Shown here: piece by piece, positions 1-6,706 of the stretch | Numbering within the stretch: the stretch's first letter is position 1 | How the letters are laid out: every line of letters begins with the position of its first letter | Assembly: GCA_003506895.1 (NCBI GenBank) | Contig: DNXO01000026.1 | Coordinates: 156,900 to 166,051, forward strand | Origin: Acetobacteraceae bacterium | Lineage (GTDB): Bacteria; Pseudomonadota; Alphaproteobacteria; Acetobacterales; Acetobacteraceae | Length of the DNA: 9,152 nt | Direction: 5' to 3' | Notes under the pieces: model-generated | What the model saw: the letters and a program-made list of their open reading frames with translations, nothing else | The model's database searches: none | Told to the model about the DNA's origin: nothing | Made by a program: the position numbers and the translations under genes

Positions 1-1323
1 ATGTGCCAGGACACCGGCACCGCGCTCGTGTTCGGCAAGAAGGGCCAGCGCGTCTGGGTCGATGGCGATGAGGAAGAGGCGCTGTCCTGGGGCGTTCACC
101 GCACCTACACCGAGACCAATCTGCGCTATTCGCAGATGGCGCCGCTGTCGATGTACGAGGAAGTGAACACCGGCAACAACCTGCCGGTGCAGTTCGACAT
201 CATGGCCGCCCCCGGCGAGCATCACGCCGACGAACTCCATCTGATGTTCGTCGCCAAGGGCGGCGGTTCGGCGAACAAGACGTTCCTGTTCCAGGAAACC
301 CGAGCGATTCTGTCGCCGGCGACGCTGGCGAAGTTCCTTGAGACGAAGATGAAGACGCTGGGTACGTCGGCCTGCCCGCCGTACCATCTGGCGATCGTCA
401 TCGGCGGCACCTCGGCGGAAATGACGCTGAAGACGGTGAAGCTGGCGTCCACGAAATGGCTGGACACCCTGCCGACCAAGGGCAGCAAGGCCGGGCATGC
501 GTTCCGCGATATCGAGCTGGAAAAGCAGGTTCTTGAGATCTCCCGCAACATCGGCATCGGCGCGCAGTTCGGCGGCAAATACTTCTGCCACGACGTCCGC
601 GTGGTTCGTCTCGCTCGGCATGGCGCGTCCCTGCCCGTTGGCATCGGTGTATCGTGCAGCGCCGACCGGCAGATTTTCGCCAAGATCACGCCACAGGGCG
701 TGTTCCTGGAACAGCTTGAGACCGATCCGGCGAAATACCTGCCGGAAACGACGGACGATCACCTGGGCGATGACTCGGTGGCAATCGACCTGAACCGGCC
801 GATGGCGGAAATCAGGGCTGAACTGTCGAAATATCCGGTGAAGACAAGGCTTTCGTTGACCGGCACGATGGTCGTGGCGCGCGATATCGCGCATGCCAAG
901 CTGAAAGAGCGGTTGGATAACGGCCAGCCGCTGCCGGACTATCTGAAGAACCACCCGGTCTATTACGCTGGCCCGGCGAAGACCCCGGCCGGTATGGCGA
1001 CGGGCAGCTTCGGCCCGACGACCGCCGGACGCATGGATAGCTACGTCGCCGAATTCCAGGCAGCGGGTGGGTCGTTGGTGATGCTCGCGAAGGGCAACCG
1101 CTCCAAGGCCGTGAAGGACGCCTGCAAGGCGAATGGCGGCTTCTACCTGGGCAGCGTCGGCGGCCCGGCCGCGCGGTTGGCGCAGGACTGCATCCGCAAG
1201 GTGGAAGTGCTGGAGTTCCCGGAACTCGGCATGGAAGCGGTGTGGCGGATCGAGGTTGAGAACTTCCCGGCCTTTATCGTGATGGACGATAAGGGAAACG
1301 ACTTTTACGACGGGCTGGGATAA
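1..1323 (+). CDS. fumA: Fumarate hydratase class I, iron-sulphur type (5' end missing)
   Basis: This enzyme interconverts fumarate and L-malate in the TCA cycle, using an oxygen-sensitive 4Fe-4S cluster in the cytoplasm. The visible 440 residues hold all three expected cluster cysteines: C2 (MCQDTG), C125 (TSACPPYH) and C219 (GVSCSADR). The C125-C219 spacing of 94 equals that of the characterised Leishmania class I enzyme. C2-C125 is about four residues longer, so a small insertion lies between them. From memory of that enzyme's numbering, the active-site residues are also kept: D4, R42, H207, R294, T340, R344 and K364 (KGNRS). The C-terminal domain is complete (GSFGPTTAGRMD, GGFYLGSVGGPAA). 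Family members are about 540 residues, so roughly 100 N-terminal residues lie upstream; the ATG at base 1 is the internal methionine before the first cluster cysteine, not the start. The stop overlaps the next gene's start. The symbol fumA is by class, since fumA and fumB cannot be told apart by sequence. Confidence 0.95.
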   Translation: MCQDTGTALVFGKKGQRVWVDGDEEEALSWGVHRTYTETNLRYSQMAPLSMYEEVNTGNNLPVQFDIMAAPGEHHADELHLMFVAKGGGSANKTFLFQETRAILSPATLAKFLETKMKTLGTSACPPYHLAIVIGGTSAEMTLKTVKLASTKWLDTLPTKGSKAGHAFRDIELEKQVLEISRNIGIGAQFGGKYFCHDVRVVRLARHGASLPVGIGVSCSADRQIFAKITPQGVFLEQLETDPAKYLPETTDDHLGDDSVAIDLNRPMAEIRAELSKYPVKTRLSLTGTMVVARDIAHAKLKERLDNGQPLPDYLKNHPVYYAGPAKTPAGMATGSFGPTTAGRMDSYVAEFQAAGGSLVMLAKGNRSKAVKDACKANGGFYLGSVGGPAARLAQDCIRKVEVLEFPELGMEAVWRIEVENFPAFIVMDDKGNDFYDGLG

Positions 1324-1724
1324 TGCGCTTCACCATCGACCGGATCGACCACGTCGTCATCAACTGCACGAACGTGGAGATCAGCGCCGCTTGGTATCAG
1401 CGTGTGCTGGGGATGGAACGCGAGGATTTCGGTCCCGCCAGCCGCACGGCGCTGAAATTCGGTGGACAGAAGATCAATTTGCGGCCAATCGATGCCGATG
1501 TCGGGGCGTGGCCGACCGGGGTGTGCGCCGATCCGGGGGCGGTGGATGTGTGTTTCATCACCGCCGTGCCGCCGGACGAGGTGATCGGGCATCTGCACGA
1601 TAACGGCGTCCAGATCCTGCAAGGCCCGGTCGAGAAGGCGGGTGCCCTGGGTGCCATCATGTCGGTTTACTGCCGCGACCCCGATGGCAACCTGATCGAG
1701 ATTTCGTCTTATCAGTCCAGGTAA
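1323..1724 (+). CDS. VOC (glyoxalase/bleomycin-resistance fold) family protein
   Basis: This is a 133-residue single-domain vicinal-oxygen-chelate protein with two beta-alpha-beta-beta-beta modules. It most resembles the small group often annotated as VOC virulence protein or GLOD5-like. Visible landmarks are IDHVVINC (H10) on strand 1, AAWYQRVLGM at 22-31, FGGQKINLRP at 46-55, VDVCFITAVP at 74-83 and DPDGNLIEISSY at 119-130 (E126). H10 and E126 fit metal ligands. Relatives as I remember them read INLHQ at the middle motif, whereas this protein has R54 in place of that histidine, so metal binding may be altered. The substrate is unknown; an aldehyde-detoxifying lyase or a dioxygenase-like role are both possible. 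The start ATG overlaps the fumarase stop (TAATG), which points to translational re-initiation, because only a weak GGGA lies upstream. QueA follows after two bases. Confidence 0.88.
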   Translation: MRFTIDRIDHVVINCTNVEISAAWYQRVLGMEREDFGPASRTALKFGGQKINLRPIDADVGAWPTGVCADPGAVDVCFITAVPPDEVIGHLHDNGVQILQGPVEKAGALGAIMSVYCRDPDGNLIEISSYQSR

Positions 1725-1726
1725 TC

Positions 1727-2788
1727 TTGAACACCGACACCCTGACGCTGGCTGATTTCGACTACGAGCTTCCGCCCGAGCGTATTGCCCATGAACCGGT
1801 TCGGCCGCGCGATTCGGCGCGGCTGTTGCACATCCACGATGACGGGCTGACCGACCTAACCATCCGGGATCTGCCGTCGCTGCTGCGGCCGGGCGATATC
1901 CTGGTGGCGAACGATACGCGGGTGTTTCCGGCGCAACTCCAGGCCATGCGCGGCGAGGCCCGGATCGGCATCACCTTGGATAGACCCCGAGCCGACGGGG
2001 CTTGGAAAGCCCTCGCCCGCAACGCACGGCGCGTCCACCCCGGCGACACGCTGACCATCGAGGGCGGCGGCGAACTAACCGCTCGGGTTGTGGACAAGGC
2101 ACCGGACGGCAGCATCGGCCTGGCGTTCAACCTGGAAGGCGACGCATTGATGGCGGCGTTCGAGCAGGCCGGGGTTTTGGCACTGCCGCCATATATCCAT
2201 CGGCCAGACGGCCCGACGCCGGACGACGCATCCGACTACCAAACCGTCTTCGCCCAACGCCAGGGCGCGGTTGCCGCGCCAACGGCTGGGCTGCATTTCA
2301 CCCCTGCCCTGCTGGATACGCTAGACGCGATGGGTGTGCGGCGGGTCACCGTTACGCTGCATGTCGGCATCGGCACGTTCCTGCCGGTGCGGGTGGATCG
2401 GGTGACCGATCACCGCATGCACGCCGAACGCGGCGAGATCTCGGCCGCAACCGCCGAGGCGATCAACGCCGCGCACTGTGCGGGTGGCCGCGTTGTCGCG
2501 GTGGGCACGACCAGCCTGCGGCTGCTGGAAAGTGCTGCGTTGCCGGACGGGACCGTTGAGCCGTTCGTGGGCGAAACAGCGCTGTTCATCCTGCCGGGCT
2601 ACCGGTTCAAGGTGGTTGACCGGCTGGTGACCAACTTCCACCTGCCGCGCTCCACCTTGCTGATGCTGGTCTCGGCGTTCAGGGGACGGGATCGGATGCT
2701 GGCGGCCTATCGGCACGCGGTGGAGGCCGGGTACCGGTTCCACTCCTACGGCGATGCCTGCCTGCTGGAACGCCAGCCGCAAACCTGA
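1727..2788 (+). CDS. queA: S-adenosylmethionine:tRNA ribosyltransferase-isomerase
   Basis: QueA moves the ribosyl group of S-adenosylmethionine onto 7-aminomethyl-7-deazaguanine at position 34 of tRNAs with GUN anticodons, giving epoxyqueuosine. It acts in the cytoplasm in queuosine synthesis. The 353 residues match the family's usual length and carry its hallmarks: DFDYELPPERIAHEP at 10-24, PRDSARLL at 27-34, GDILVANDTRVFPAQL at 56-71, APTAGLHFTPALLD at 184-197, VTLHVGIGTFLPVR at 208-222, VVAVGTTSLRLLES at 256-269, VTNFHLPRSTLLMLVSAF at 301-318 and SYGDACLLER at 340-349 (usually DAMLLER, so Met is replaced by Cys). I chose the TTG at 1727: it puts DFDYELP near the N-terminus as in the family, has CAGG about five bases upstream, and no ATG fits. 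It begins two bases after the VOC stop, so it is the third gene of the operon. Its usual partner tgt is not next to it here. Confidence 0.96.
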   Translation: MNTDTLTLADFDYELPPERIAHEPVRPRDSARLLHIHDDGLTDLTIRDLPSLLRPGDILVANDTRVFPAQLQAMRGEARIGITLDRPRADGAWKALARNARRVHPGDTLTIEGGGELTARVVDKAPDGSIGLAFNLEGDALMAAFEQAGVLALPPYIHRPDGPTPDDASDYQTVFAQRQGAVAAPTAGLHFTPALLDTLDAMGVRRVTVTLHVGIGTFLPVRVDRVTDHRMHAERGEISAATAEAINAAHCAGGRVVAVGTTSLRLLESAALPDGTVEPFVGETALFILPGYRFKVVDRLVTNFHLPRSTLLMLVSAFRGRDRMLAAYRHAVEAGYRFHSYGDACLLERQPQT

Positions 2789-2817
2789 CGAGTTCAAAGC
2801 ACCGGTATCATTGCGTT

Positions 2818-2835
2818 GGATCATTGTCCTGATCC
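2818..2835 (+). other. Short inverted repeat between queA and the LOG gene
   Basis: GGATCA, a six-base spacer TTGTCC, then TGATCC form a perfect 6-bp inverted repeat in the 90-base gap after queA. No T-run follows, so it is a poor intrinsic terminator. It could be an operator or a weak mRNA hairpin. Confidence 0.35.
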
Positions 2836-2852
2836 GCGTGGTCGCTACCCTG
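2824..2852 (+). promoter_or_regulatory. Possible sigma-70-like promoter for the LOG/beta-CASP pair
   Basis: TTGTCC at 2824-2829 and TACCCT at 2847-2852 are 17 bases apart and lie 60-90 bases before the LOG start. The -35 match is fair and the -10 is poor. The gap after queA and the loss of tight gene packing make a promoter here plausible, but the match alone is weak. Confidence 0.2.
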
Positions 2853-2881
2853 TCGTCCAACCGCGACAGAGAGGAAGGTGA

Positions 2882-2914
2882 ATGCAGCACTCGGAACAAG
2901 GCGCCACCCGATGA
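2882..2914 (+). CDS. Possible ten-codon leader ORF (MQHSEQGATR) before the LOG gene
   Basis: The best Shine-Dalgarno in this gap, GAGGAAGG ending at 2878, sits at ideal distance from the ATG at 2882, not from the LOG ATG at 2911. Reading from 2882 gives MQHSEQGATR and stops at TGA 2912-2914, so the stop overlaps the LOG start in an ATGA. That layout would let ribosomes re-initiate on the LOG gene. The peptide has no recognised motif. The alternative is that the same Shine-Dalgarno serves a GTG at 2878 in the LOG frame, though it would lie only about two bases from that codon. Confidence 0.3.
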   Translation: MQHSEQGATR

Positions 2915-3900
2915 CGCTAAAAGCTGTTTCAAACGGCACCCAACCGCCCAAGCCAGCCCATCCGACCCAGCGCGAGGCGGCGTTGCCATGGCACCGGCCG
3001 AAGCCCACCGAAGACGACCCCGCGGCAGCGAATGCGCTTCGCGCGATCGTGGAGCATCCCAGCTACCGCGAGGCCGATCGCGATGTCGCGTTCCTCAACC
3101 AGGACGATACAAGGGGGGTGCGTTTACAGCTCGATTACTTAAAGGCCGAGCTGCTGCTGAAACAACACAACGTCGCCCACACCATCGTCGTGTTCGGTGG
3201 CACCCGCGTCGTGGAACCGGATGCCGCCCATCGTCATGCGGCCGACCTTGCGGCGGCATTGGCCGCCAACCCAGACGATGCCGGCCTGCGCCATCGGCTG
3301 GCCATCGCCCAGCGGGTGATCGCCAACAGTCGTTACTATGACCTCGCCCGCACGTTCGGCGCCTTGGTTGCCGCGGCCGGTTCGTGCGGCCGAGGCGGCC
3401 GGATCATGGTGATGACGGGTGGCGGCCCGGGCATCATGGAGGCCGCCAATCGCGGGGCACATGACCTGGGCTGCGGCTCGATCGGGCTGAACATCGTGCT
3501 GCCGCACGAGCAATATCCGAACCCCTATGTGTCGCCGGAATTGTGCTTCAGCTTCCATTACTTCGCCATTCGCAAGCTGCATTTTCTGTTACGCGCACGG
3601 GCGCTGGTGGTGTTCCCGGGCGGCTACGGCACGCTGGATGAGTTGTTCGAGGTTCTGAACCTGGTGCAGACCCGCAAGATCGCCCCGCTGCCGGTCGTGC
3701 TGGTGGGCGAAGCCTATTGGCGCCGGGTCTTCGATCCCGATGTGCTTGTCGAAGAGGGGATGATCGACCTGGAAGACCGCGAGCTCTTCTGGTTCGCGGA
3801 AACCGCCGAGGAGATCTGGACCGGCATCGTGACATGGCATGAAGCCGCCGGTGTGCCATTGCTTCAGTCGGATGACGAAAACCAGGGAGGGAGCAGATGA
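2911..3900 (+). CDS. LOG family protein (lysine-decarboxylase-like nucleotide phosphoribohydrolase)
   Basis: LOG proteins cleave nucleoside 5'-monophosphates to a free base and ribose 5-phosphate; plant and some bacterial members release active cytokinins, others (PpnN type) act in purine salvage. The Rossmann-like domain shows TIVVFGGTR, then MTGGGPGIMEAANRGA (GGGPG at 170-174) and FPGGYGTLDELFEV (PGGYGTLDE at 236-244), the two signatures of the family. At 329 residues it is longer than the roughly 190-residue cytokinin-type LOG and belongs to the longer bacterial type, with an N-terminal helical extension (about 1-90) and an insertion rich in HRLAIAQRVIANSRYYDLAR. No lysine decarboxylase activity is expected despite old annotations. 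I prefer the ATG at 2911, with AAGG nine bases upstream; a GTG at 2878 would add 11 residues. The stop overlaps the next start by ATGA. The physiological substrate cannot be read from sequence. Confidence 0.88.
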   Translation: MTLKAVSNGTQPPKPAHPTQREAALPWHRPKPTEDDPAAANALRAIVEHPSYREADRDVAFLNQDDTRGVRLQLDYLKAELLLKQHNVAHTIVVFGGTRVVEPDAAHRHAADLAAALAANPDDAGLRHRLAIAQRVIANSRYYDLARTFGALVAAAGSCGRGGRIMVMTGGGPGIMEAANRGAHDLGCGSIGLNIVLPHEQYPNPYVSPELCFSFHYFAIRKLHFLLRARALVVFPGGYGTLDELFEVLNLVQTRKIAPLPVVLVGEAYWRRVFDPDVLVEEGMIDLEDRELFWFAETAEEIWTGIVTWHEAAGVPLLQSDDENQGGSR

Positions 3901-5285
3901 AACTATCGTTCCACGGCGCTGCCCAGACGGTGACAGGTTCGTGCCATCTGGTGGAAACCCGCGGCAAGCGTATCCTGATCGATTGCGGCCTGCTTCAGGG
4001 CAGCCGCGAGACGGAGCGGGAAAATGCCGAGCCATTCGGGTTTGATCCAAAGGGCATCGATCTTGTGCTGCTCACGCACGCCCATTTGGACCATTGCGGC
4101 CGCCTACCGTTGCTGGTGAAGCAAGGATTCCGCGGAAAGATCATCGCCACGGCCGCCACACGCGATCTGGCCCGGATCGTGATGCTGGATTCAGCCAATT
4201 TGCAGGAAGAAGATGCCCGGCGCAGAACCCGGCACGCTCGGCACGACAAGCACCGGCCGGAGGACGCACCGCTCTACTCGGTGATCGACGCCCTGGATGC
4301 GATGGATTGTTTCGACAGGGGCGTCACCTACGGCCAGCCGGTCACATTGGGCGACGGCTTGCGTGCCACGTTCCATGATGCCGGGCACATCCTGGGTTCG
4401 GCGAGCGTCTTGCTGGAATCCACCGCGGACGGGAGACGGAAAACAATTCTGTTCTCGGGCGATATCGGCGGGCCCGGCCACGCGTTGCTGAACCCGCCCG
4501 CTCCGTCGCAGGCCGCCGACGCGGTGGTGATGGAAACGACATACGGCGACCGCCAGCACCGGTCGTACGCTGACTCGGTGGACGAATTCCATGCGGCGAT
4601 CCAAAACACGTTCGCCCGCGGCGGCAATGTGATCGTGCCAACCTTTGCCTTGGAGCGCGCGCAGGAGATTCTTTACGCGATCCGCACCGGCATCGCCTCC
4701 GGCAAAATCCAGAAGTCCGTTCAGGTGTTCCTGGATTCACCGATGGCGATCTCCGCGACCGAGATTTTCGTGCGCCATCCGGAATGCTTCGGCCCGGAAC
4801 TCGCCGCGATTTTCCAACGTGGGGAAGATCCATTCCAGGTGCCGGGCCTGCATTTCGTCCGCGATGCATCAGAGTCGATGACGATCAACAAGATCGTCGG
4901 CGGCGCGATCATCATCGCCGGATCGGGGATGTGTACGGGTGGGCGCGTGCGGCATCACTTGCGGCACAACATCTGGCGTAACGATGCGAGCATCGTGTTT
5001 GTCGGCTTTGCTTCCGCCGGAACCCTCGGCCGCCGGATCATCGACGGCGCCAAATCGGTGGATCTCTTCGGCGAAGAAATCCCCGTACGGGCACACATCC
5101 ATACGATCAACGGGTTTTCCGCCCATGCCGATCAGCCTGAGTTGCTGGCGTGGCGACGCGCGGTATCGGGCGTTCGCACCACGTTCCTGGTACATGGCGA
5201 ACCCGCCGCAATGGAAAAATTCGCCACGCTACTGGAAGGCGACCACGTGGAGATGCCTACTTTGCACCAACGATATTCCCTGTAG
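3897..5285 (+). CDS. MBL-fold beta-CASP ribonuclease with RNA-specificity domain
   Basis: This 462-residue protein is a metallo-beta-lactamase-fold nuclease of the beta-CASP group, related to the CPSF73 type and to the Thermus enzyme TTHA0252, which cut RNA with two zinc ions. All key motifs are visible: THAHLDH at 60-66 (H61, H63, D65, H66), DAGHILGSA with H164, FSGDIG with D189, METTYGDR (beta-CASP acidic motif A), NGFSAHAD with H410 and FLVHGEP with H433. The beta-CASP cap lies between D189 and about residue 390 (VIVPTFALERAQEIL, VFLDSPMA, IIIAGSGMCTGGR). It ends shortly after motif C, so no extra C-terminal domain is present. The Shine-Dalgarno AGGGAGG at 3884-3890 is six bases from the ATG, and the ATG overlaps the LOG stop (ATGA), so the two are probably made together. 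Likely cytoplasmic RNA processing or decay; whether endo- or 5'-exonuclease is not decidable here. Confidence 0.93.
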   Translation: MKLSFHGAAQTVTGSCHLVETRGKRILIDCGLLQGSRETERENAEPFGFDPKGIDLVLLTHAHLDHCGRLPLLVKQGFRGKIIATAATRDLARIVMLDSANLQEEDARRRTRHARHDKHRPEDAPLYSVIDALDAMDCFDRGVTYGQPVTLGDGLRATFHDAGHILGSASVLLESTADGRRKTILFSGDIGGPGHALLNPPAPSQAADAVVMETTYGDRQHRSYADSVDEFHAAIQNTFARGGNVIVPTFALERAQEILYAIRTGIASGKIQKSVQVFLDSPMAISATEIFVRHPECFGPELAAIFQRGEDPFQVPGLHFVRDASESMTINKIVGGAIIIAGSGMCTGGRVRHHLRHNIWRNDASIVFVGFASAGTLGRRIIDGAKSVDLFGEEIPVRAHIHTINGFSAHADQPELLAWRRAVSGVRTTFLVHGEPAAMEKFATLLEGDHVEMPTLHQRYSL

Positions 5286-5288
5286 AGT

Positions 5289-5305
5289 CACCCGGTATCC
5301 GGGTG
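5289..5305 (+). repeat. Perfect 7-bp inverted repeat behind the beta-CASP gene
   Basis: CACCCGG, TAT, CCGGGTG begins four bases after the beta-CASP stop codon. The GC-rich stem could end or stabilise the LOG/beta-CASP transcript, but no T-run follows, so I do not call it an intrinsic terminator. Confidence 0.45.
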
Positions 5306-5324
5306 CGTGGAGCGAACCTCGACT

Positions 5325-5334
5325 GATACGTATC
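5325..5334. promoter_or_regulatory. Palindrome GATACGTATC upstream of the MFS gene (possible operator)
   Basis: A perfect 10-bp palindrome lies 36-45 bases before the MFS start codon. Two-fold symmetry in a transporter leader fits a dimeric repressor site, but no regulator gene is adjacent, and a 10-bp palindrome can arise by chance. Confidence 0.25.
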
Positions 5335-5350
5335 GATCCGGGACACCGCT

Positions 5351-5362
5351 CCCCCGGGGGGA
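5351..5362 (+). promoter_or_regulatory. Shine-Dalgarno of the MFS gene inside a C5G6 tract
   Basis: GGGGGGA at 5356-5362 is seven bases from the ATG at 5370, which decides the start against the in-frame GTG at 5307. Five C residues directly precede it, making a C5G6 near-palindrome that could mask the ribosome binding site by pairing within or between transcripts. Confidence 0.6.
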
Positions 5363-5369
5363 AAACCAA

Positions 5370-6608
5370 ATGAAGCTTTTTCGGCCAAGCCGGGTCGTGC
5401 TCGCGCTGCTGTGCGTGATGTACTTCCTGACCTACATCGACCGGGTCAATGTCAGCACGGCGGCGGCTGGTTTCGGCAAGGAATTCCATTTCTCCAACAC
5501 GCAGATCGGAACGGTCTTTTCGGCGTTCGGATTCTCCTACCTGCTGTTCCAGGTGATCGGCGGCTGGGTCAGTGACCGTTTCGGCGTGCGCAGGACCCTG
5601 ATTGCCAGCGGGCTTGTCTGGGCCGTGGCAACCATCCTGACCGGGTTCGCGGGTGGGTTCTGGAGCCTGATCGTGGCGCGCGTGCTGCTGGGATTTGGCG
5701 AGGGGGCGACGTTTCCCGCGGCGACCGCGGCGATGGCCCGGTGGATCAGCAAGGAAAAGCGCGGTTTCGCCCAGGGCATTACCCACTCATCCGCTCGGAT
5801 CGGCAATGCCGTGGCGCCGGGTGTCGTCGTGATGCTGATGACAACCTATGGCTGGCGCGCATCCTTCTATGCGACCGGCGCGTTCAGCCTGCTGTGGGTG
5901 ATCGTCTGGAGCCTGACATTCACCGAACACCCGAAAGATCATCCGCGTATCACGCCAGAAGAACTGCGGCTGTTACCCGCACCCGTCGCCCGCGCCTCCG
6001 GCCTGCCATGGGGCCGGCTGTTCATGCGGATGCTGCCGGTGACGATCGTCTATTTCTGCTATGGCTGGACGCTTTGGCTGTTCCTGAGCTGGATACCGCA
6101 GTACTTCCTGCACAGTTTCAGCCTGGATCTGAAGAAGTCGGCGCTGTTCGCATCCAGCGTGTTCCTAAGCGGCGTGGTGGGCGACACCTTGGGCGGTGTG
6201 GTGACAGACCGTATCCTGGTCGCGACTGGCAGCCTGAAGAAGGCGCGCAGCGTGATGGTGTCGGTCTGCATGCTGCTGACGCTGTTGGCCATGCTGCCGA
6301 TGCTGTTTTCACACGACCTGACGGTATCCGTTGTTTGCCTGTCGGCCGGTTTTTTCTTCGCCGAGATGACGATCGGGCCGATGTGGGCGATCCCAATGGA
6401 CGTCGCGAGCGAGTATGCCGGGACCGCGAGCGGCATGATGAACACCGGATCAGCGCTGGCGGCAATCGTTTCGCCAATCCTTGGCGGCTGGTTGATCGAC
6501 GTCACCGGCAACTGGGAACTGCCGTTCGTCGGCAGCATGGTGCTGATGGCGCTCGGTGTCGTGCTGGCATTCCGCATGCAGCCGGAAGCGCGGTTTTCGT
6601 TGCGTTAG
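5370..6608 (+). CDS. MFS transporter, anion:cation symporter (ACS)-like
   Basis: This 412-residue inner-membrane carrier has the size and about twelve hydrophobic segments of the major facilitator superfamily. The N-terminus reads MYFLTYIDRVNVSTAAAGF (17-35), typical of the ACS family that takes up organic anions such as galactonate, glucarate, phthalate or tartrate by proton symport. The conserved loop between helices 2 and 3 is present as GGWVSDRFGVRR at 64-75, followed by RVLLGFGEGATFPAA at 104-118 in helix 4. A cytoplasmic central loop runs from about 186 to 215 (TEHPKDHPRITPEELRLLP), and the second half has GVVTDRILVATGSLKKAR as the matching loop. The start at ATG 5370 has a strong Shine-Dalgarno; a longer reading from GTG 5307 would add a hydrophilic 21-residue tail unlike the family. 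No catabolic gene is next to it, so the substrate is unknown. A hairpin containing the stop codon ends the gene. Confidence 0.92.
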   Translation: MKLFRPSRVVLALLCVMYFLTYIDRVNVSTAAAGFGKEFHFSNTQIGTVFSAFGFSYLLFQVIGGWVSDRFGVRRTLIASGLVWAVATILTGFAGGFWSLIVARVLLGFGEGATFPAATAAMARWISKEKRGFAQGITHSSARIGNAVAPGVVVMLMTTYGWRASFYATGAFSLLWVIVWSLTFTEHPKDHPRITPEELRLLPAPVARASGLPWGRLFMRMLPVTIVYFCYGWTLWLFLSWIPQYFLHSFSLDLKKSALFASSVFLSGVVGDTLGGVVTDRILVATGSLKKARSVMVSVCMLLTLLAMLPMLFSHDLTVSVVCLSAGFFFAEMTIGPMWAIPMDVASEYAGTASGMMNTGSALAAIVSPILGGWLIDVTGNWELPFVGSMVLMALGVVLAFRMQPEARFSLR

Positions 6609-6658
6609 AGCGGTATCGACTCGCGCCGACCCGTGGATACCGCTCTAATTGTTTGTTC
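6606..6658 (+). terminator. Hairpin terminator of the MFS gene, stop codon in the stem
   Basis: TAGAGCGGTATC (6606-6617) and GATACCGCTCTA (6636-6647) are perfect 12-base inverted repeats around an 18-base loop. ATTGTTTGTT follows, a loose T-rich tail that fits rho-independent termination on the plus strand. The first three bases of the stem are the MFS stop codon. The T tract is interrupted and the loop is long, so efficiency may be modest. Confidence 0.65.
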
Positions 6659-6661
6659 GAT

Positions 6662-6706
6662 CGCGTGATTCACCGCTTCGGTGATTCCATCCACGCGGAT
6701 CGCGTG
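6662..6706 (-). terminator. Stacked hairpins behind the AlbA_2 gene (possible terminator)
   Basis: Three elements overlap: TCACCG/CGGTGA (6670-6675 and 6679-6684), CACGCG/CGCGTG (6692-6697 and 6701-6706), and an outer pairing of CGCGTG at 6662-6667 with CACGCG at 6692-6697. The middle CACGCG can pair with either neighbour, so two alternative folds exist. The block starts directly after the AlbA_2 stop on the minus strand. There is no T-run, so factor-dependent termination or 3'-end protection is as likely as intrinsic termination. Confidence 0.45.

Noticed and set aside
1..3. ATG at base 1 as the true fumarase start
   Set aside because: It is the methionine just before the first cluster cysteine; family members have about 100 residues before it.
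222..689. 155-codon minus-strand frame inside the fumarase gene
   Set aside because: It is antisense to a strongly conserved enzyme and its composition is that of a shadow frame.
5307..5369. N-terminal extension of the MFS carrier from GTG 5307
   Set aside because: It adds a hydrophilic tail not seen in the family, and a strong Shine-Dalgarno precedes ATG 5370.
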